DNA from: Winogradskyella helgolandensis
GTDB lineage: Bacteria > Bacteroidota > Bacteroidia > Flavobacteriales > Flavobacteriaceae
Direction: 5' to 3'
NCBI RefSeq assembly: GCF_013404085.1
Contig: NZ_JABFHO010000001.1
Span: 868,001 to 932,000 of the forward strand
DNA length: 64,000 bases
Each line of letters begins with the position of its first letter. Position 1 is the first letter of the stretch. A program made the position numbers and the translations under genes. The notes beneath the pieces were generated by a model. That model was not told where the DNA came from, did not search any database, and worked only from the letters and a program-made list of their open reading frames with translations. Shown one piece after another: positions 1-9,429 of this stretch.

Positions 1-425
1 AAGAGATAATCTTCTTCAGAATAAAACGTAGAGATATCAAAATTATTTTTTTTGTGCAGCTCATAATATTCACACATAATACTATATGCTACATTTATTT
101 GAGACTTATTAGAATTAGTGAGTACTTTTTTGTTTTTAAGGTACTTGTTAAGTCTTTTTATTTTATCTTCAGCAAAGCCGTATTTTGTTTGAGAAAATAA
201 GAGTCCTTTCTCAATTGAGTGGTAGTCTAAAATTATTTTAGCTTCAATTTTGTTTAATGTGTCAACTTTAAATACGTTGGAGTATTTGCAATAAAAGAAG
301 GTGTCATAAAACATGTTTGTAACGACGTTGACATAAGGAAAATATCGTTTATAGATCCAAGAGCTAAACTGGTAAATTTTGGATTTTTTATTTTCTTTAA
401 AAATTTTCTTTATGAAAAATTTCAT
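1..425 (-). CDS. Partial nitroreductase-like polysaccharide-locus protein (N-terminal part)
   Basis: An open frame begins with ATG at 425 on the minus strand and runs off the left edge, so only about 141 N-terminal residues are visible. The segment DYHSIEKGLLF followed by a YGF motif resembles the N-terminal part of nitroreductase-fold proteins found in capsule and exopolysaccharide clusters, which typically carry an HxIEKGL motif. The catalytic FMN-binding domain would lie outside the window, so the assignment rests on this motif and on context. It is divergent from the flippase at 581. No signal peptide is seen. Other identities cannot be excluded. Confidence 0.5.
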   Translation of the reverse strand, partial: MKFFIKKIFKENKKSKIYQFSSWIYKRYFPYVNVVTNMFYDTFFYCKYSNVFKVDTLNKIEAKIILDYHSIEKGLLFSQTKYGFAEDKIKRLNKYLKNKKVLTNSNKSQINVAYSIMCEYYELHKKNNFDISTFYSEEDYL

Positions 426-580
426 GCAATTATTGAGTTAATACATTAAAATATGTCCAAAAGTATCAATATTTTTTATGCTTCAAGTTTTTAAATCTAC
501 AATTTTCATTATTATTTTACGCAACAACATTTATTAACTACTTTCGGCAATTAGGAAAAGAGTTTATACTATAATTTTAC
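426..580. other. Divergent intergenic region of the polysaccharide locus
   Basis: About 155 very AT-rich bases separate the two divergent genes and should hold both promoters. The closest match to the TAnnTTTG element on the plus strand (TAATTTTA, just before the ATG at 581) lacks the final G. I see no convincing hairpin or operator. Confidence 0.4.
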
Positions 581-1831
581 ATGAATTTTCGTAGTAGTTT
601 TTTTAATAATAAATATTTTATTTTAACCGACCAAGTATTAACCTCTTTAATGAACTTTGGTTCTGTTTTAGTATTATCAACGGTTTTGAATGAAACTGTT
701 TTTAGTGAATTTGTAGTTCTATACAGTTATTCCACACTTTTAAATATAATATTAACGACTATTTTTTCTGCCCCTATTTTGGTTTTTGGTATTAAGAAAT
801 GGGATAAGACAAAGTTTAATTATTTAAGTGTAAATATCATTGGTTTTACAATTTTTAATATTGTATTCTCAGTAATATCTTTTTTCTTTTTAAGAATTCA
901 GGTGGCTCATGTTTTTTTATTGAATTTTTTATTGATGAATTTTGGATTGACATTAGTAGATATTTTTAAAAGATTCATTTTCTCAAATAAAGTAATTTCA
1001 ACTGGGTTTGCCCCTATTAGTTCATTGCTAATGAATATCACATTTTTTAGTGGTATATATGCATATAGAGATTCCTTAAATTTAAATCGAATCTTGGTGA
1101 TTTATTGGGTTGCTTATTTACTAGCTAGTCTTTTTTTTATAATTATAATATATTTTAAAACTAACATTAAAAAAGAATTATCAGTTTTAGGCGTTTTTAA
1201 TAAAGAGTTTTATAAGTCTGTCTTTTTTACCCATTTTAATTATGCTAAATGGATTCTTGCAGGCGCTGTTTCATTTTGGGTTTATACACAAGGTATTTAT
1301 ATTTTTGGTAAAGCTTTTGGAGTGTCTGATTTTGCAATAAGTAAATTGAGGATTATTCAAAATTTATTTGGAGTTTTTACAATTTTGTTGATAGCTATGG
1401 ATAATTTTTTAACACCTACTTTTTCCATGAAAGCATTAGAGTCTGTAAATTTGATTCCTGTTGTTATGAAAGATTTTTACAAGCGATATACCAAACCTTT
1501 AGTGATGATCTATGTTGTTTCAATCCCTGTAATGTATATCGTTTACTATTTTTTATATCAAGATAAATACGGTGAAGGCATAACCTATATTTTAATTGTT
1601 TGGTTTGCACAATTGATTGCGATGTCTACAAAACCAATTTCTATTGCTTTAAAGGCCAAAGAAGTTACTTATCCATTGTTCTTTTCACATCTTTTTGGTG
1701 CGATTTCTATGCTTATATTTGGAGTTGTTTTAATTACTTTATTTAATGATATAGGATTAGTATTAACTTTATTGTTTGCTTTTATTACTGCGAATTTGAT
1801 GAATTATATATATTATAGAAAAATATTTTAA
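581..1831 (+). CDS. Wzx-like oligosaccharide flippase
   Basis: This 416-residue protein is hydrophobic almost throughout, with about 12 predicted membrane helices separated by short Lys/Arg-rich loops. That is the layout of the MOP-superfamily polysaccharide exporters (Wzx/RfbX). It would flip the undecaprenyl-linked repeat unit across the inner membrane. It starts a run of same-strand genes and is followed after 1 nt by a Wzy/WaaL-like protein, the usual partner. The sequence is visibly AT-richer than the core genes to its right. The family call is by topology and context; the substrate is unknown. Confidence 0.75.
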   Translation: MNFRSSFFNNKYFILTDQVLTSLMNFGSVLVLSTVLNETVFSEFVVLYSYSTLLNIILTTIFSAPILVFGIKKWDKTKFNYLSVNIIGFTIFNIVFSVISFFFLRIQVAHVFLLNFLLMNFGLTLVDIFKRFIFSNKVISTGFAPISSLLMNITFFSGIYAYRDSLNLNRILVIYWVAYLLASLFFIIIIYFKTNIKKELSVLGVFNKEFYKSVFFTHFNYAKWILAGAVSFWVYTQGIYIFGKAFGVSDFAISKLRIIQNLFGVFTILLIAMDNFLTPTFSMKALESVNLIPVVMKDFYKRYTKPLVMIYVVSIPVMYIVYYFLYQDKYGEGITYILIVWFAQLIAMSTKPISIALKAKEVTYPLFFSHLFGAISMLIFGVVLITLFNDIGLVLTLLFAFITANLMNYIYYRKIF

Positions 1832-1832
1832 T

Positions 1833-3233
1833 ATGGATTTAATAAAAAAGACCTATATTTTTATTTTTTTATTAGGAGTGTTTTTTCTGCCCTTTAATTC
1901 TGAAGTCCCTGATTTTATGAGCTTTTTAGGCGAATATAGTTCCGACTCTGCTCCAATATTTTTTCTCATAGCATTTATTGTATTAGTTATTCATGATTTG
2001 TTGAGGTTTAAAATATCCTTACCATTTTCTCATCCTATTTATCAGGCATTCTTCCTATTTATAATTTTTATATCATTTGCTGTCTTCTTTAATTTTTTTA
2101 ACATCTCAGACTATTATTTTAAGCAAACATCTGGTTGGGTTCGTTATTTAAAACAATTGATTTCTGTATTGCTGGCATATTTTGTATTGTTTTATTTATT
2201 TTATAATGTTTGTATCAATTTAGGGGTATTAAAGACTTTTTTTATTGTTAGAAAGACAATGTTTTGGAGTCTTATTGTGGTTTTTATAGTTGGACTTGTT
2301 CAGCTTTTAATCTACTCAGGAGCAATGAGTTTAATTCCTCTTTATGAATTATTTGACTATTTACCATTTACAAGGCCGACTTTATATTTTGAATTAAAAA
2401 GAGTTAATGCTACTGCTTGGAGGCCTCCAGATTTAGGTATTTATGTAATAAGTATTTCTGGTTTTATATTTAGTTATATCCTTACCAATAAAAAATGGTA
2501 TAGGTTTATTCCTTTTCTACTTGTAATTTTTTTAAGTATTGTTTCTAAATCACGTACAGCTTTAGTAACTGTTTTTTTACAGCTTATATTTCTAGGGTAT
2601 TTTTCATATAAAAACTATCCCATATTTAGAAATGTTTGTAAAAAGATAATGATCTCTCTTGTCTGCATTCTTCCTGTGGTATTAATGCTTAAAGGAGATA
2701 TAATATATGATACTATTAGTGATAGAATTGAATCATTAAATTTTGCAGATATAAAATCTGATAATGCTAGGTCTAATCAATCAAGGTTTGGTATTCAGTA
2801 TGCCAATTTTCAGGTTTTTAAAAAATATCCAATTACTGGTATAGGGTGGGGACAGCAATCATTTGAATCAAAAGAATTATATCCGGAGTGGGCTACAAAA
2901 GGTAATTATGAGTTTAAGGCGTTCTATTTAAATGAAGAAATAAAATCCTTTCCTCCAGGGTATAATCTTTATATTAGGATACTTGCTGAAACTGGAATTA
3001 TTGGTTTTATTATTTTTATGCTGTTTATACTGTTAATATTTTATTACACTTATAAATTTCTCAATTCAAATAAGCATTATAATTATATAGGTATTACAGT
3101 TTTTGTTGTCTTTTTTGGAACTCTTTTAATGTGGTTCCAAATAGATTCATTTAGGTTATATGTCTTTTGGTTGGGATTAGCTATGCTTATATGCTTGAGG
3201 AAAACAGATAATTTAGTAAATATTAAAAAATGA
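1833..3233 (+). CDS. O-antigen ligase/polymerase family membrane protein (first of two)
   Basis: A 466-residue polytopic membrane protein. It has N-terminal helices, a large central extracytoplasmic loop containing SKSRTAL and a TGIGWGQQSF segment, and C-terminal helices. This arrangement is typical of the Wzy_C/O-antigen ligase (WaaL) family, in which the Arg-rich loop contacts the lipid-linked donor. It begins 1 nt after the flippase and its stop overlaps the next ATG (ATGA), so translation is probably coupled. A second protein of the same broad family lies at 4036, so one may be the polymerase and the other the ligase. I cannot tell which from sequence. Confidence 0.75.
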   Translation: MDLIKKTYIFIFLLGVFFLPFNSEVPDFMSFLGEYSSDSAPIFFLIAFIVLVIHDLLRFKISLPFSHPIYQAFFLFIIFISFAVFFNFFNISDYYFKQTSGWVRYLKQLISVLLAYFVLFYLFYNVCINLGVLKTFFIVRKTMFWSLIVVFIVGLVQLLIYSGAMSLIPLYELFDYLPFTRPTLYFELKRVNATAWRPPDLGIYVISISGFIFSYILTNKKWYRFIPFLLVIFLSIVSKSRTALVTVFLQLIFLGYFSYKNYPIFRNVCKKIMISLVCILPVVLMLKGDIIYDTISDRIESLNFADIKSDNARSNQSRFGIQYANFQVFKKYPITGIGWGQQSFESKELYPEWATKGNYEFKAFYLNEEIKSFPPGYNLYIRILAETGIIGFIIFMLFILLIFYYTYKFLNSNKHYNYIGITVFVVFFGTLLMWFQIDSFRLYVFWLGLAMLICLRKTDNLVNIKK

Positions 3234-4039
3234 TAAATACACAGAAGAAATTAATAATTCTTATATGTCATTATAATAATTTAGACGGTTTAAAAGCATC
3301 AATATTATCTGTCGATGAGTCAATTAACGTAGATATATTGATTGTAGACGATGGCAGTATAGAAAAACCAAACTTAGCTTCTTTAAAAAGAGAATACAAA
3401 GGGGGTGATATTTTTCTAGAAATTTTGCCCAAAAATATGGGCGTTGGTATGGCTACCAATCATGGGCTTAGGGTGATTTTAAAAATGAATTATGAGTTTA
3501 CAGGACGGTTAGATTGTGGGGATACAAACCATAGTAATAAGTATTCAAAACAAATCTCTTATCTAAAAGAACATCCTGACGTTAAGTTAGTAGGAACTTT
3601 TGTTAATATGGTTGATACCAGTGGTAAAATACTTTTTGTGTTAAAGCATCCAACGACATACGACTCAATAATTAAAAAGATACATTTAAATAGTACTTTC
3701 GTTAATTCAAGCGTTATTTATTATGTAGATATTCTAAACGAAGTTGGCTTGTTTCCTGAGAAATATCATAGAAATGGTGAAGATTTCGCTTTTTTTTTTA
3801 ATGTAATAAAAAAATATAAAGTTGCCAATATGCCCGAGGTTTTATTAGATTACGTAGTGGACCCAAACTCACTTTCTAGTACAAGACGAGTAGAGCAAGT
3901 TAAAGCTAGAATTAGTATTTTAAAATCTCATTTTTATTTTGGATTTTACCCTATTTATGGCTTAGCTAGAAATTATATCTTATTACTGGCGCCGAGAGAT
4001 TTTACAACTTTTATAAAAAAAATTATTAATAAGAATTGA
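3230..4039 (+). CDS. Family 2 glycosyltransferase
   Basis: A 269-residue GT-A fold transferase. The nucleotide-binding motif IVDDGS is at about residues 38-43, and the metal/sugar-binding motif appears as RLDCGD at about 93-98, where GT2 enzymes usually have DADD. Further on, NGEDFAFF resembles the catalytic ED region. It would add one sugar to the lipid-linked repeat unit on the cytoplasmic face. It overlaps the upstream gene by 4 nt and the downstream gene by 4 nt, which indicates one operon. Donor and acceptor are not predictable. Confidence 0.85.
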   Translation: MINTQKKLIILICHYNNLDGLKASILSVDESINVDILIVDDGSIEKPNLASLKREYKGGDIFLEILPKNMGVGMATNHGLRVILKMNYEFTGRLDCGDTNHSNKYSKQISYLKEHPDVKLVGTFVNMVDTSGKILFVLKHPTTYDSIIKKIHLNSTFVNSSVIYYVDILNEVGLFPEKYHRNGEDFAFFFNVIKKYKVANMPEVLLDYVVDPNSLSSTRRVEQVKARISILKSHFYFGFYPIYGLARNYILLLAPRDFTTFIKKIINKN

Positions 4040-5247
4040 AAAAGAATCTTAAAAATATCTATGTAACTTTTTTTTCGCTTTTTTGTGCAGTAGTTCCGTT
4101 TACAGATTTGGGAGAAGCAATTCCTAATATTGCATTATTAGTGTTATTGGTATTATTTCCTTTTGTAGTTCAAAAAGAAGATTGGAAAAAAATTTTAGAT
4201 AAGAGGTTTTATACCTTATACTTTTTAATCTTTTTGGTAACTATTCAGTTAGTTATCTTTAGTCGATTAGAGGATTTTAAATTTGTTAGTACATTACTGT
4301 TAGTCATACTTGTTTTAATTATATCTATCCCAATCAAAAATAAGCTGATTCCGATTCTCTCATTTATTTATGGATCATTAGCTTTACTTATTGTATCTAC
4401 TATAAATTTGGTTAGTCACTACATGTTATCAGGGCAATTTAATATGACAGTGGGTGATCATGTTTCTTCAATTTTATTAGGTGATAGACCATATATTGGC
4501 TATGTATATGTATTAAGTTTTTGCATGTGTTTGTATGTTGCGACTCAAATTTCTAAGGCAAAATTTCTGTATTATGTTTTAGCATTATTATTTCTAGTTT
4601 TTTTATTAATTATTTCAGCAAGAATTTCGTTGATTTCAATCGTTGTTGTGGTTTTATCATATTTATTTTATACTAAAAACTTAAAAAAAGTAGGTTTGAT
4701 AATAATTGTGTTAACCTTGTTTAGCATCATAATGTTTACTGTTAACCCGAGTTTAAAAAAGCGTTTTTTTATATCTAATAATAACCATAGTTTTGAACAG
4801 ATAGTTAAGTTTGAACCGAGATATTTTATATGGAGTTGCGCAAATGAGATATTTTTTAATAATAAAAATTATTTCGTAGGGAAAGGCTTTGTTGTAATTA
4901 ATAATGAACTAGAAAGCTGTTACGTAAACAGGTTAGATTTTGCAGATAAAAAGCAACAAGATTTTTTTGTTAGAAGTAAATTTAATACTCATAATCAATT
5001 TATCAACTTCTTGTTAAGTTCTGGTATTTTAATATTTTTAATATTTATCATTTTTTTTCTGCTTTGGCTCAAGTTAGATTATAAAAGTTATTATTCTTTT
5101 ATTCTACTAATATCTCTCATTCTTTTTTGTTCAGTAGAGAACGTTTTGGCTAGGCAAATGGGCGCAGAATTATTTGCACTAACATTGATTTTTTCTACAA
5201 TGATTTCTTCTAATATTAAAAATTCAGAAGGTCATTCCATCAAATAA
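4036..5247 (+). CDS. O-antigen ligase/polymerase family membrane protein (second)
   Basis: A 403-residue membrane protein with about ten hydrophobic helices, a SARISLIS segment, a periplasmic loop with FVGKGF and a THNQFINFLLSSG motif. All are typical of Wzy/WaaL-like proteins, although it is clearly different in sequence from the one at 1833. The start is a TTG that overlaps the stop of the GT2 gene by 4 nt, and no better in-frame ATG is seen nearby. A 156-nt gap without a clear terminator follows. It may be the ligase that transfers the finished chain, or the polymerase. Confidence 0.7.
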   Translation: MKKNLKNIYVTFFSLFCAVVPFTDLGEAIPNIALLVLLVLFPFVVQKEDWKKILDKRFYTLYFLIFLVTIQLVIFSRLEDFKFVSTLLLVILVLIISIPIKNKLIPILSFIYGSLALLIVSTINLVSHYMLSGQFNMTVGDHVSSILLGDRPYIGYVYVLSFCMCLYVATQISKAKFLYYVLALLFLVFLLIISARISLISIVVVVLSYLFYTKNLKKVGLIIIVLTLFSIIMFTVNPSLKKRFFISNNNHSFEQIVKFEPRYFIWSCANEIFFNNKNYFVGKGFVVINNELESCYVNRLDFADKKQQDFFVRSKFNTHNQFINFLLSSGILIFLIFIIFFLLWLKLDYKSYYSFILLISLILFCSVENVLARQMGAELFALTLIFSTMISSNIKNSEGHSIK

Positions 5248-5403
5248 TAAGTGCTTTTTATAATGTTTATTATTTAAAATTGAACAATTACGTTCAAAAG
5301 GAATTATATTAGTTAGTATTTACTTTAGTAGCTAAATAAATTATATTTGTTGTCTATTAAATTAGGCTTGTTAGTATTCTAAAAATTAATTATTTTTCCT
5401 TTA

Positions 5404-6534
5404 ATGAAGAAAATAAAAATAGCACATATTCTTAATTCAGTTGGAGGAGTAGATGTCTCACTACGATTAATTTTAACGAATATTGATAGTTCTAAATATG
5501 AAAATATTGTTTTTCATAGTGATGATGATACAAATGTTCCATATTTGGATAATGTTGAAAACCCTATTAAAGATTATAAATTACCAATCAAAAGGGAGAT
5601 TAGTCCATTAAAAGACATTGCTGCGATTTTTAATACGTTAAAAATTTTAAAGAAGGAGAAACCACAAATTATTCATGCTCATAGTGCAAAAGGTGGTATA
5701 ATAGGGAAAATAGTAGGTTATATATTAAAAATACCAGTTTTACACACGCCTCAAGCTTATTCTTATTTAAGTGCAGAAACGAGTTTTAAGCAAAATTTGT
5801 ATCTTTTTGTTGAGCGGTGTTTTAGAGGTCTTAATAATAAAATTTTAGCTTCTTCTGTTTCTGAAAAAAATAGAGCTATTAAAGAGGTTGGTTATAATAG
5901 AGAGAATGTGTTGTTATTTAATAATTCAATTAATCCAATTTCTGAAATAGAAGATTTATCTATTGAAAAAACTTGGCCAGATTATTATATCTGTTCTGTT
6001 GGCCGTCCTTCCTACCAAAAAAATATTGAGCTTATGCTTGATGTATTGGTTGAGGTAAAAAAAACGCTGCCACAAATTCATCTTGTACTAATGGGTGTTG
6101 GTTATCATTCACCTAGTCTTAATACGGTTAAAGAAATAATTAAAACACAAAATTTAGATAAAAATGTTACTCTTTTAGAATGGACTTCTCGCAATGATAT
6201 ATTTAATATTATAAAAAACTCTCAATTATATATTTCTACAGCAAGATATGAAGGGCTACCCTATTCTGTAATAGAAAGTCTAGCACTTAAAAAAGCTATT
6301 GTAGCCACTGATGCTGACGGAAATAGAGATTTGATAGAGAATAATTATAATGGTTATCTTATTGAGAATGAAGATAAGTACAAGTTTTCTGAAGGAATAA
6401 TTAAGTTAATAAATACTAATGAAATTAATACTAAGTTTTCTGAAAACTCGTTAAAACTATTTAATAGTAAATTTGATATCAATAAGAACATTCGTCATCT
6501 GGAAAAAATTTATTTAGAAAATCTAAAAAAGTAA
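5404..6534 (+). CDS. Family 4 (GT-B) glycosyltransferase
   Basis: 376 residues with the two-domain GT-B layout. The N-terminal acceptor domain opens with HILNSVGGVD and contains HAHSAKGG. The C-terminal donor domain has SVGRPSYQKN and the EGLPYSVIESLALKKAIV segment, with the E-x7-E type nucleotide-sugar site of GT4 enzymes. It resembles EpsD/EpsF-type exopolysaccharide transferases. It is preceded by 156 non-coding bases, so it may have its own promoter, and is followed by the first sugar-phosphate transferase. Confidence 0.85.
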   Translation: MKKIKIAHILNSVGGVDVSLRLILTNIDSSKYENIVFHSDDDTNVPYLDNVENPIKDYKLPIKREISPLKDIAAIFNTLKILKKEKPQIIHAHSAKGGIIGKIVGYILKIPVLHTPQAYSYLSAETSFKQNLYLFVERCFRGLNNKILASSVSEKNRAIKEVGYNRENVLLFNNSINPISEIEDLSIEKTWPDYYICSVGRPSYQKNIELMLDVLVEVKKTLPQIHLVLMGVGYHSPSLNTVKEIIKTQNLDKNVTLLEWTSRNDIFNIIKNSQLYISTARYEGLPYSVIESLALKKAIVATDADGNRDLIENNYNGYLIENEDKYKFSEGIIKLINTNEINTKFSENSLKLFNSKFDINKNIRHLEKIYLENLKK

Positions 6535-6565
6535 CCATATTTTTATTAAATAATAAAACGAAAAA

Positions 6566-7921
6566 TTGAGTTTATTCAAACAAGGAAGATATTCTGGGTA
6601 TTTAAGGCCCATCTCTTACATTATTGATTTATTAATAATTAATGTAATAGCTGTCTTTTATTTATTTAATGAGAGTTATCCATTTGCTTTTTTAGCTCTA
6701 ATATCAATATGTTGGTTTTTTTTATCTGTTTATTCACATTTTTATGAGGTATATAGATATACAAGACCAATAAACATTTTGTCGCTTATTGTGCAGCAAT
6801 TTATTTTGTTCCTACTTGTGATTTTTGCTTTTTCGGGTTTGTATTATGAGCTTGATATGTATCCAAAGCCATTAGTTAAATATGCGCTATTGTGTTTTCT
6901 TTTTATTACAATTTTTAAATATGCCATATATTACCTACTGCAGAAATATAGAACCTCGTTTGGTGGAAACTTTAGAACCACGGTAATTATAGGGTTCAAC
7001 AAAAAGACACTTGCTTTAGATAACTTTTTTAACAAGAATCCAGAGTATGGTTATTCACATAAAAAGACTTTCAATTTAAAAAATAAAACAGATTCTCTTG
7101 ATGCTTGTTTTCAGTTTGTACTAAAAGAAAGTATTGATGAGATTTATTGTTCTATTTCAGAATTAAGCAATGCTCAAATTGCTGATATTGTAAATTTTGC
7201 TGATAATAATCTTAAGATTTTAAAGTTTATTCCAGATAGTAAAGAGATTTATTCAAAAAAATTAAGATATGAATATTACGATTATATACCTGTTCTTACA
7301 CTTAGAACTATTCCTTTAGAAGATTCTGTAAACACAATTATAAAACGTGTTTTCGATATTCTATTCTCTTGTTTCGTTATCGTCTTAATTCTATCATGGT
7401 TAACACCTATAATCGCCATCTTAATAAAGTTAGAATCTAGAGGTCCTATATTTTTTAAACAGTCTAGAAATGGATTTAATTATAAAGAATTTGATTGTTA
7501 TAAGTTTAGATCTATGATGCCAAATAAGGATGCGCATGCAAACCAAGCAACAAGAGGCGACCAGCGGGTGACTAAGGTTGGTAAATTTATCAGAAAAACA
7601 AGTATTGATGAATTACCACAGTTTTTTAATGTTCTTTTTGGCGATATGTCTGTAGTAGGACCAAGACCTCACATGGTAAGTCACACAAAAATGTATGCTA
7701 AGAAAATAGATAAATTTATGGTTAGACATTTCGTTAAACCTGGCATTACAGGTTTAGCACAAACTAGTGGTTTTAGAGGAGAGGTCGAAACAGATAAAGA
7801 CATTATTGGTAGAGTAAAGTATGATATATTCTATATCGAGAACTGGTCATTACTTCTAGATATTAAAATTATAATTCAAACCTTTGTTAACGCTGTAAAA
7901 GGTGAAGATAAAGCTTATTAG
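6566..7921 (+). CDS. Polyprenyl-phosphate sugar-phosphate transferase, copy 1
   Basis: 451 residues in the WcaJ/WbaP (polyprenol phosphate phosphoglycosyltransferase) layout. Four N-terminal membrane helices are followed by a CoA-binding-like Rossmann region, one more helix near residue 265, and a C-terminal catalytic domain with CYKFRSM, SIDELPQF and SVVGPRPH. It transfers a sugar-1-phosphate from a nucleotide sugar to undecaprenyl phosphate and so starts repeat-unit synthesis. The start is TTG, chosen because the protein then aligns from its first residues (KQGRYSGYLRP) with copy 2 (IRGRYSWVLRP). A closely related gene follows after 87 nt. Confidence 0.85.
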   Translation: MSLFKQGRYSGYLRPISYIIDLLIINVIAVFYLFNESYPFAFLALISICWFFLSVYSHFYEVYRYTRPINILSLIVQQFILFLLVIFAFSGLYYELDMYPKPLVKYALLCFLFITIFKYAIYYLLQKYRTSFGGNFRTTVIIGFNKKTLALDNFFNKNPEYGYSHKKTFNLKNKTDSLDACFQFVLKESIDEIYCSISELSNAQIADIVNFADNNLKILKFIPDSKEIYSKKLRYEYYDYIPVLTLRTIPLEDSVNTIIKRVFDILFSCFVIVLILSWLTPIIAILIKLESRGPIFFKQSRNGFNYKEFDCYKFRSMMPNKDAHANQATRGDQRVTKVGKFIRKTSIDELPQFFNVLFGDMSVVGPRPHMVSHTKMYAKKIDKFMVRHFVKPGITGLAQTSGFRGEVETDKDIIGRVKYDIFYIENWSLLLDIKIIIQTFVNAVKGEDKAY

Positions 7922-8008
7922 ATATCGCAAATTAAGATTTAATATCAACCCTGTAACTAAACTTCATTCGAAATTACCCCAAATACCTTTTAAAATAATC
8001 AAATACAT

Positions 8009-9421
8009 ATGGAATTTATACGAGGAAGATATTCATGGGTTTTAAGACCATTTTTGATTATATACGATCTCTTTGTTATTAATTTTCTTGCTTTTTATTT
8101 ACTAAATTTTAATAGCCAAGAATTATACTTTTTCTCATATGAGTTGTTCAATAATAAAAATATATTATACTTATTGTACTCAGTCATATTTTGGCTTTTA
8201 TCTACACATTTCTTAAAATTTTATAAAGTTTATAGATACACGTCTTTATTAGATATTCTTTCTCTTATTTTAAAGCAATTGGTTGTATATACTTTTTTAG
8301 TTTATGCTTTTGAAGGATTTTTTAGAAGTATTAACATAGAGGTTTCTGTAACATTAAATTATTTAGTTTATAGTTTTTTAGCTATTAGCTTCGTTAAGTT
8401 ATTAAGCTATTATATTCTAAAATCTATTAGAGTGTATTTAAAAGGAAACTTAAGGAATATTATTGTTATTGGTGATGGGGAAAGTGTCAACGCATTAAAA
8501 AAAATATTTCTAGAAAAGAAAGAGTTGGGCTACAGTATTAAAGCTATTTTTAGTAAATCACAAGAAGATAACAATTCGGGTTTTATTGAAGATAGCTTTG
8601 CCTACCTAGAAAGTAATAATGACAATATTGATGAGATTTACTGTTCAATTACAGATTTATCAGAGAAAGAACTTAATGAGTATGTGAGGTATGCAAACAT
8701 ACATCACTGTAACATTAAGTTTATTCCAAACACAAAAAAGTTTATTACCAAACGATATAAAACAGATTACTACAACTACATCCCTGTTTTATCTATTCAA
8801 GAAGTCGCTCTAAATAATGAAGTCAACAAACTTTTTAAACGCGTATTCGATATTGTATTTTCTATATTAATAATAGTTTTTGTATTACCATGGCTGTCTA
8901 TTCTTTTATTTATTTTAATTAAGTTAGAATCAAAAGGGCCTTTGTTTTATAAGCACAAAAGAACAGGAATAAATTATAAAGTATTCTATTGTTATAAATA
9001 CAGATCGCTTACCACAACTCAAGAATCTAAAGGAACGTATGTGAGCCAAAACGATAAACGGGTCACTGCAATAGGTAAGTTTATACGGAGAACAAGTATA
9101 GACGAATTACCACAGTTTATAAACGTTTTAAAAGGGGAAATGTCTGTAGTTGGTCCAAGACCACACATGCTTACGTATACCGATGATTATTCTAAGAAAA
9201 TTAATAAGTACAATTTTATCTATAGACATAATGTGAAACCAGGCGTAACAGGATTAGCACAAATTAAAGGATATAGAGGTGAAATTAAACGCGATAAGGA
9301 TATTATAAATAGAGTAAAATATGATATTTTTTACATAGAAAATTGGTCACTTTTATTAGATTTAAAAATCATTGGCCTTACCATAATTAACGTTGTTAAA
9401 GGCGACGATAAAGCATATTAA
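8009..9421 (+). CDS. Polyprenyl-phosphate sugar-phosphate transferase, copy 2
   Basis: 470 residues, collinear with the protein at 6566 from the N-terminal GRYS motif to an almost identical C-terminus (KGDDKAY versus KGEDKAY). Catalytic segments are present (SIDELPQF, SVVGPRPH), but the usual KFRSM is KYRSL and the following loop has diverged (TTTQESKG). Both copies look intact, so this is a tandem duplication with possible change of sugar specificity rather than a dead copy. It lies 8 nt before a GT2 gene, so they are probably co-transcribed. Confidence 0.85.
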   Translation: MEFIRGRYSWVLRPFLIIYDLFVINFLAFYLLNFNSQELYFFSYELFNNKNILYLLYSVIFWLLSTHFLKFYKVYRYTSLLDILSLILKQLVVYTFLVYAFEGFFRSINIEVSVTLNYLVYSFLAISFVKLLSYYILKSIRVYLKGNLRNIIVIGDGESVNALKKIFLEKKELGYSIKAIFSKSQEDNNSGFIEDSFAYLESNNDNIDEIYCSITDLSEKELNEYVRYANIHHCNIKFIPNTKKFITKRYKTDYYNYIPVLSIQEVALNNEVNKLFKRVFDIVFSILIIVFVLPWLSILLFILIKLESKGPLFYKHKRTGINYKVFYCYKYRSLTTTQESKGTYVSQNDKRVTAIGKFIRRTSIDELPQFINVLKGEMSVVGPRPHMLTYTDDYSKKINKYNFIYRHNVKPGVTGLAQIKGYRGEIKRDKDIINRVKYDIFYIENWSLLLDLKIIGLTIINVVKGDDKAY

Positions 9422-9429
9422 AGTAATAT

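Noticed and set aside
3271..3459. 62-codon minus-strand frame inside the GT2 gene
   Set aside because: It lies fully inside a well-supported gene and has no family features; a shadow frame.
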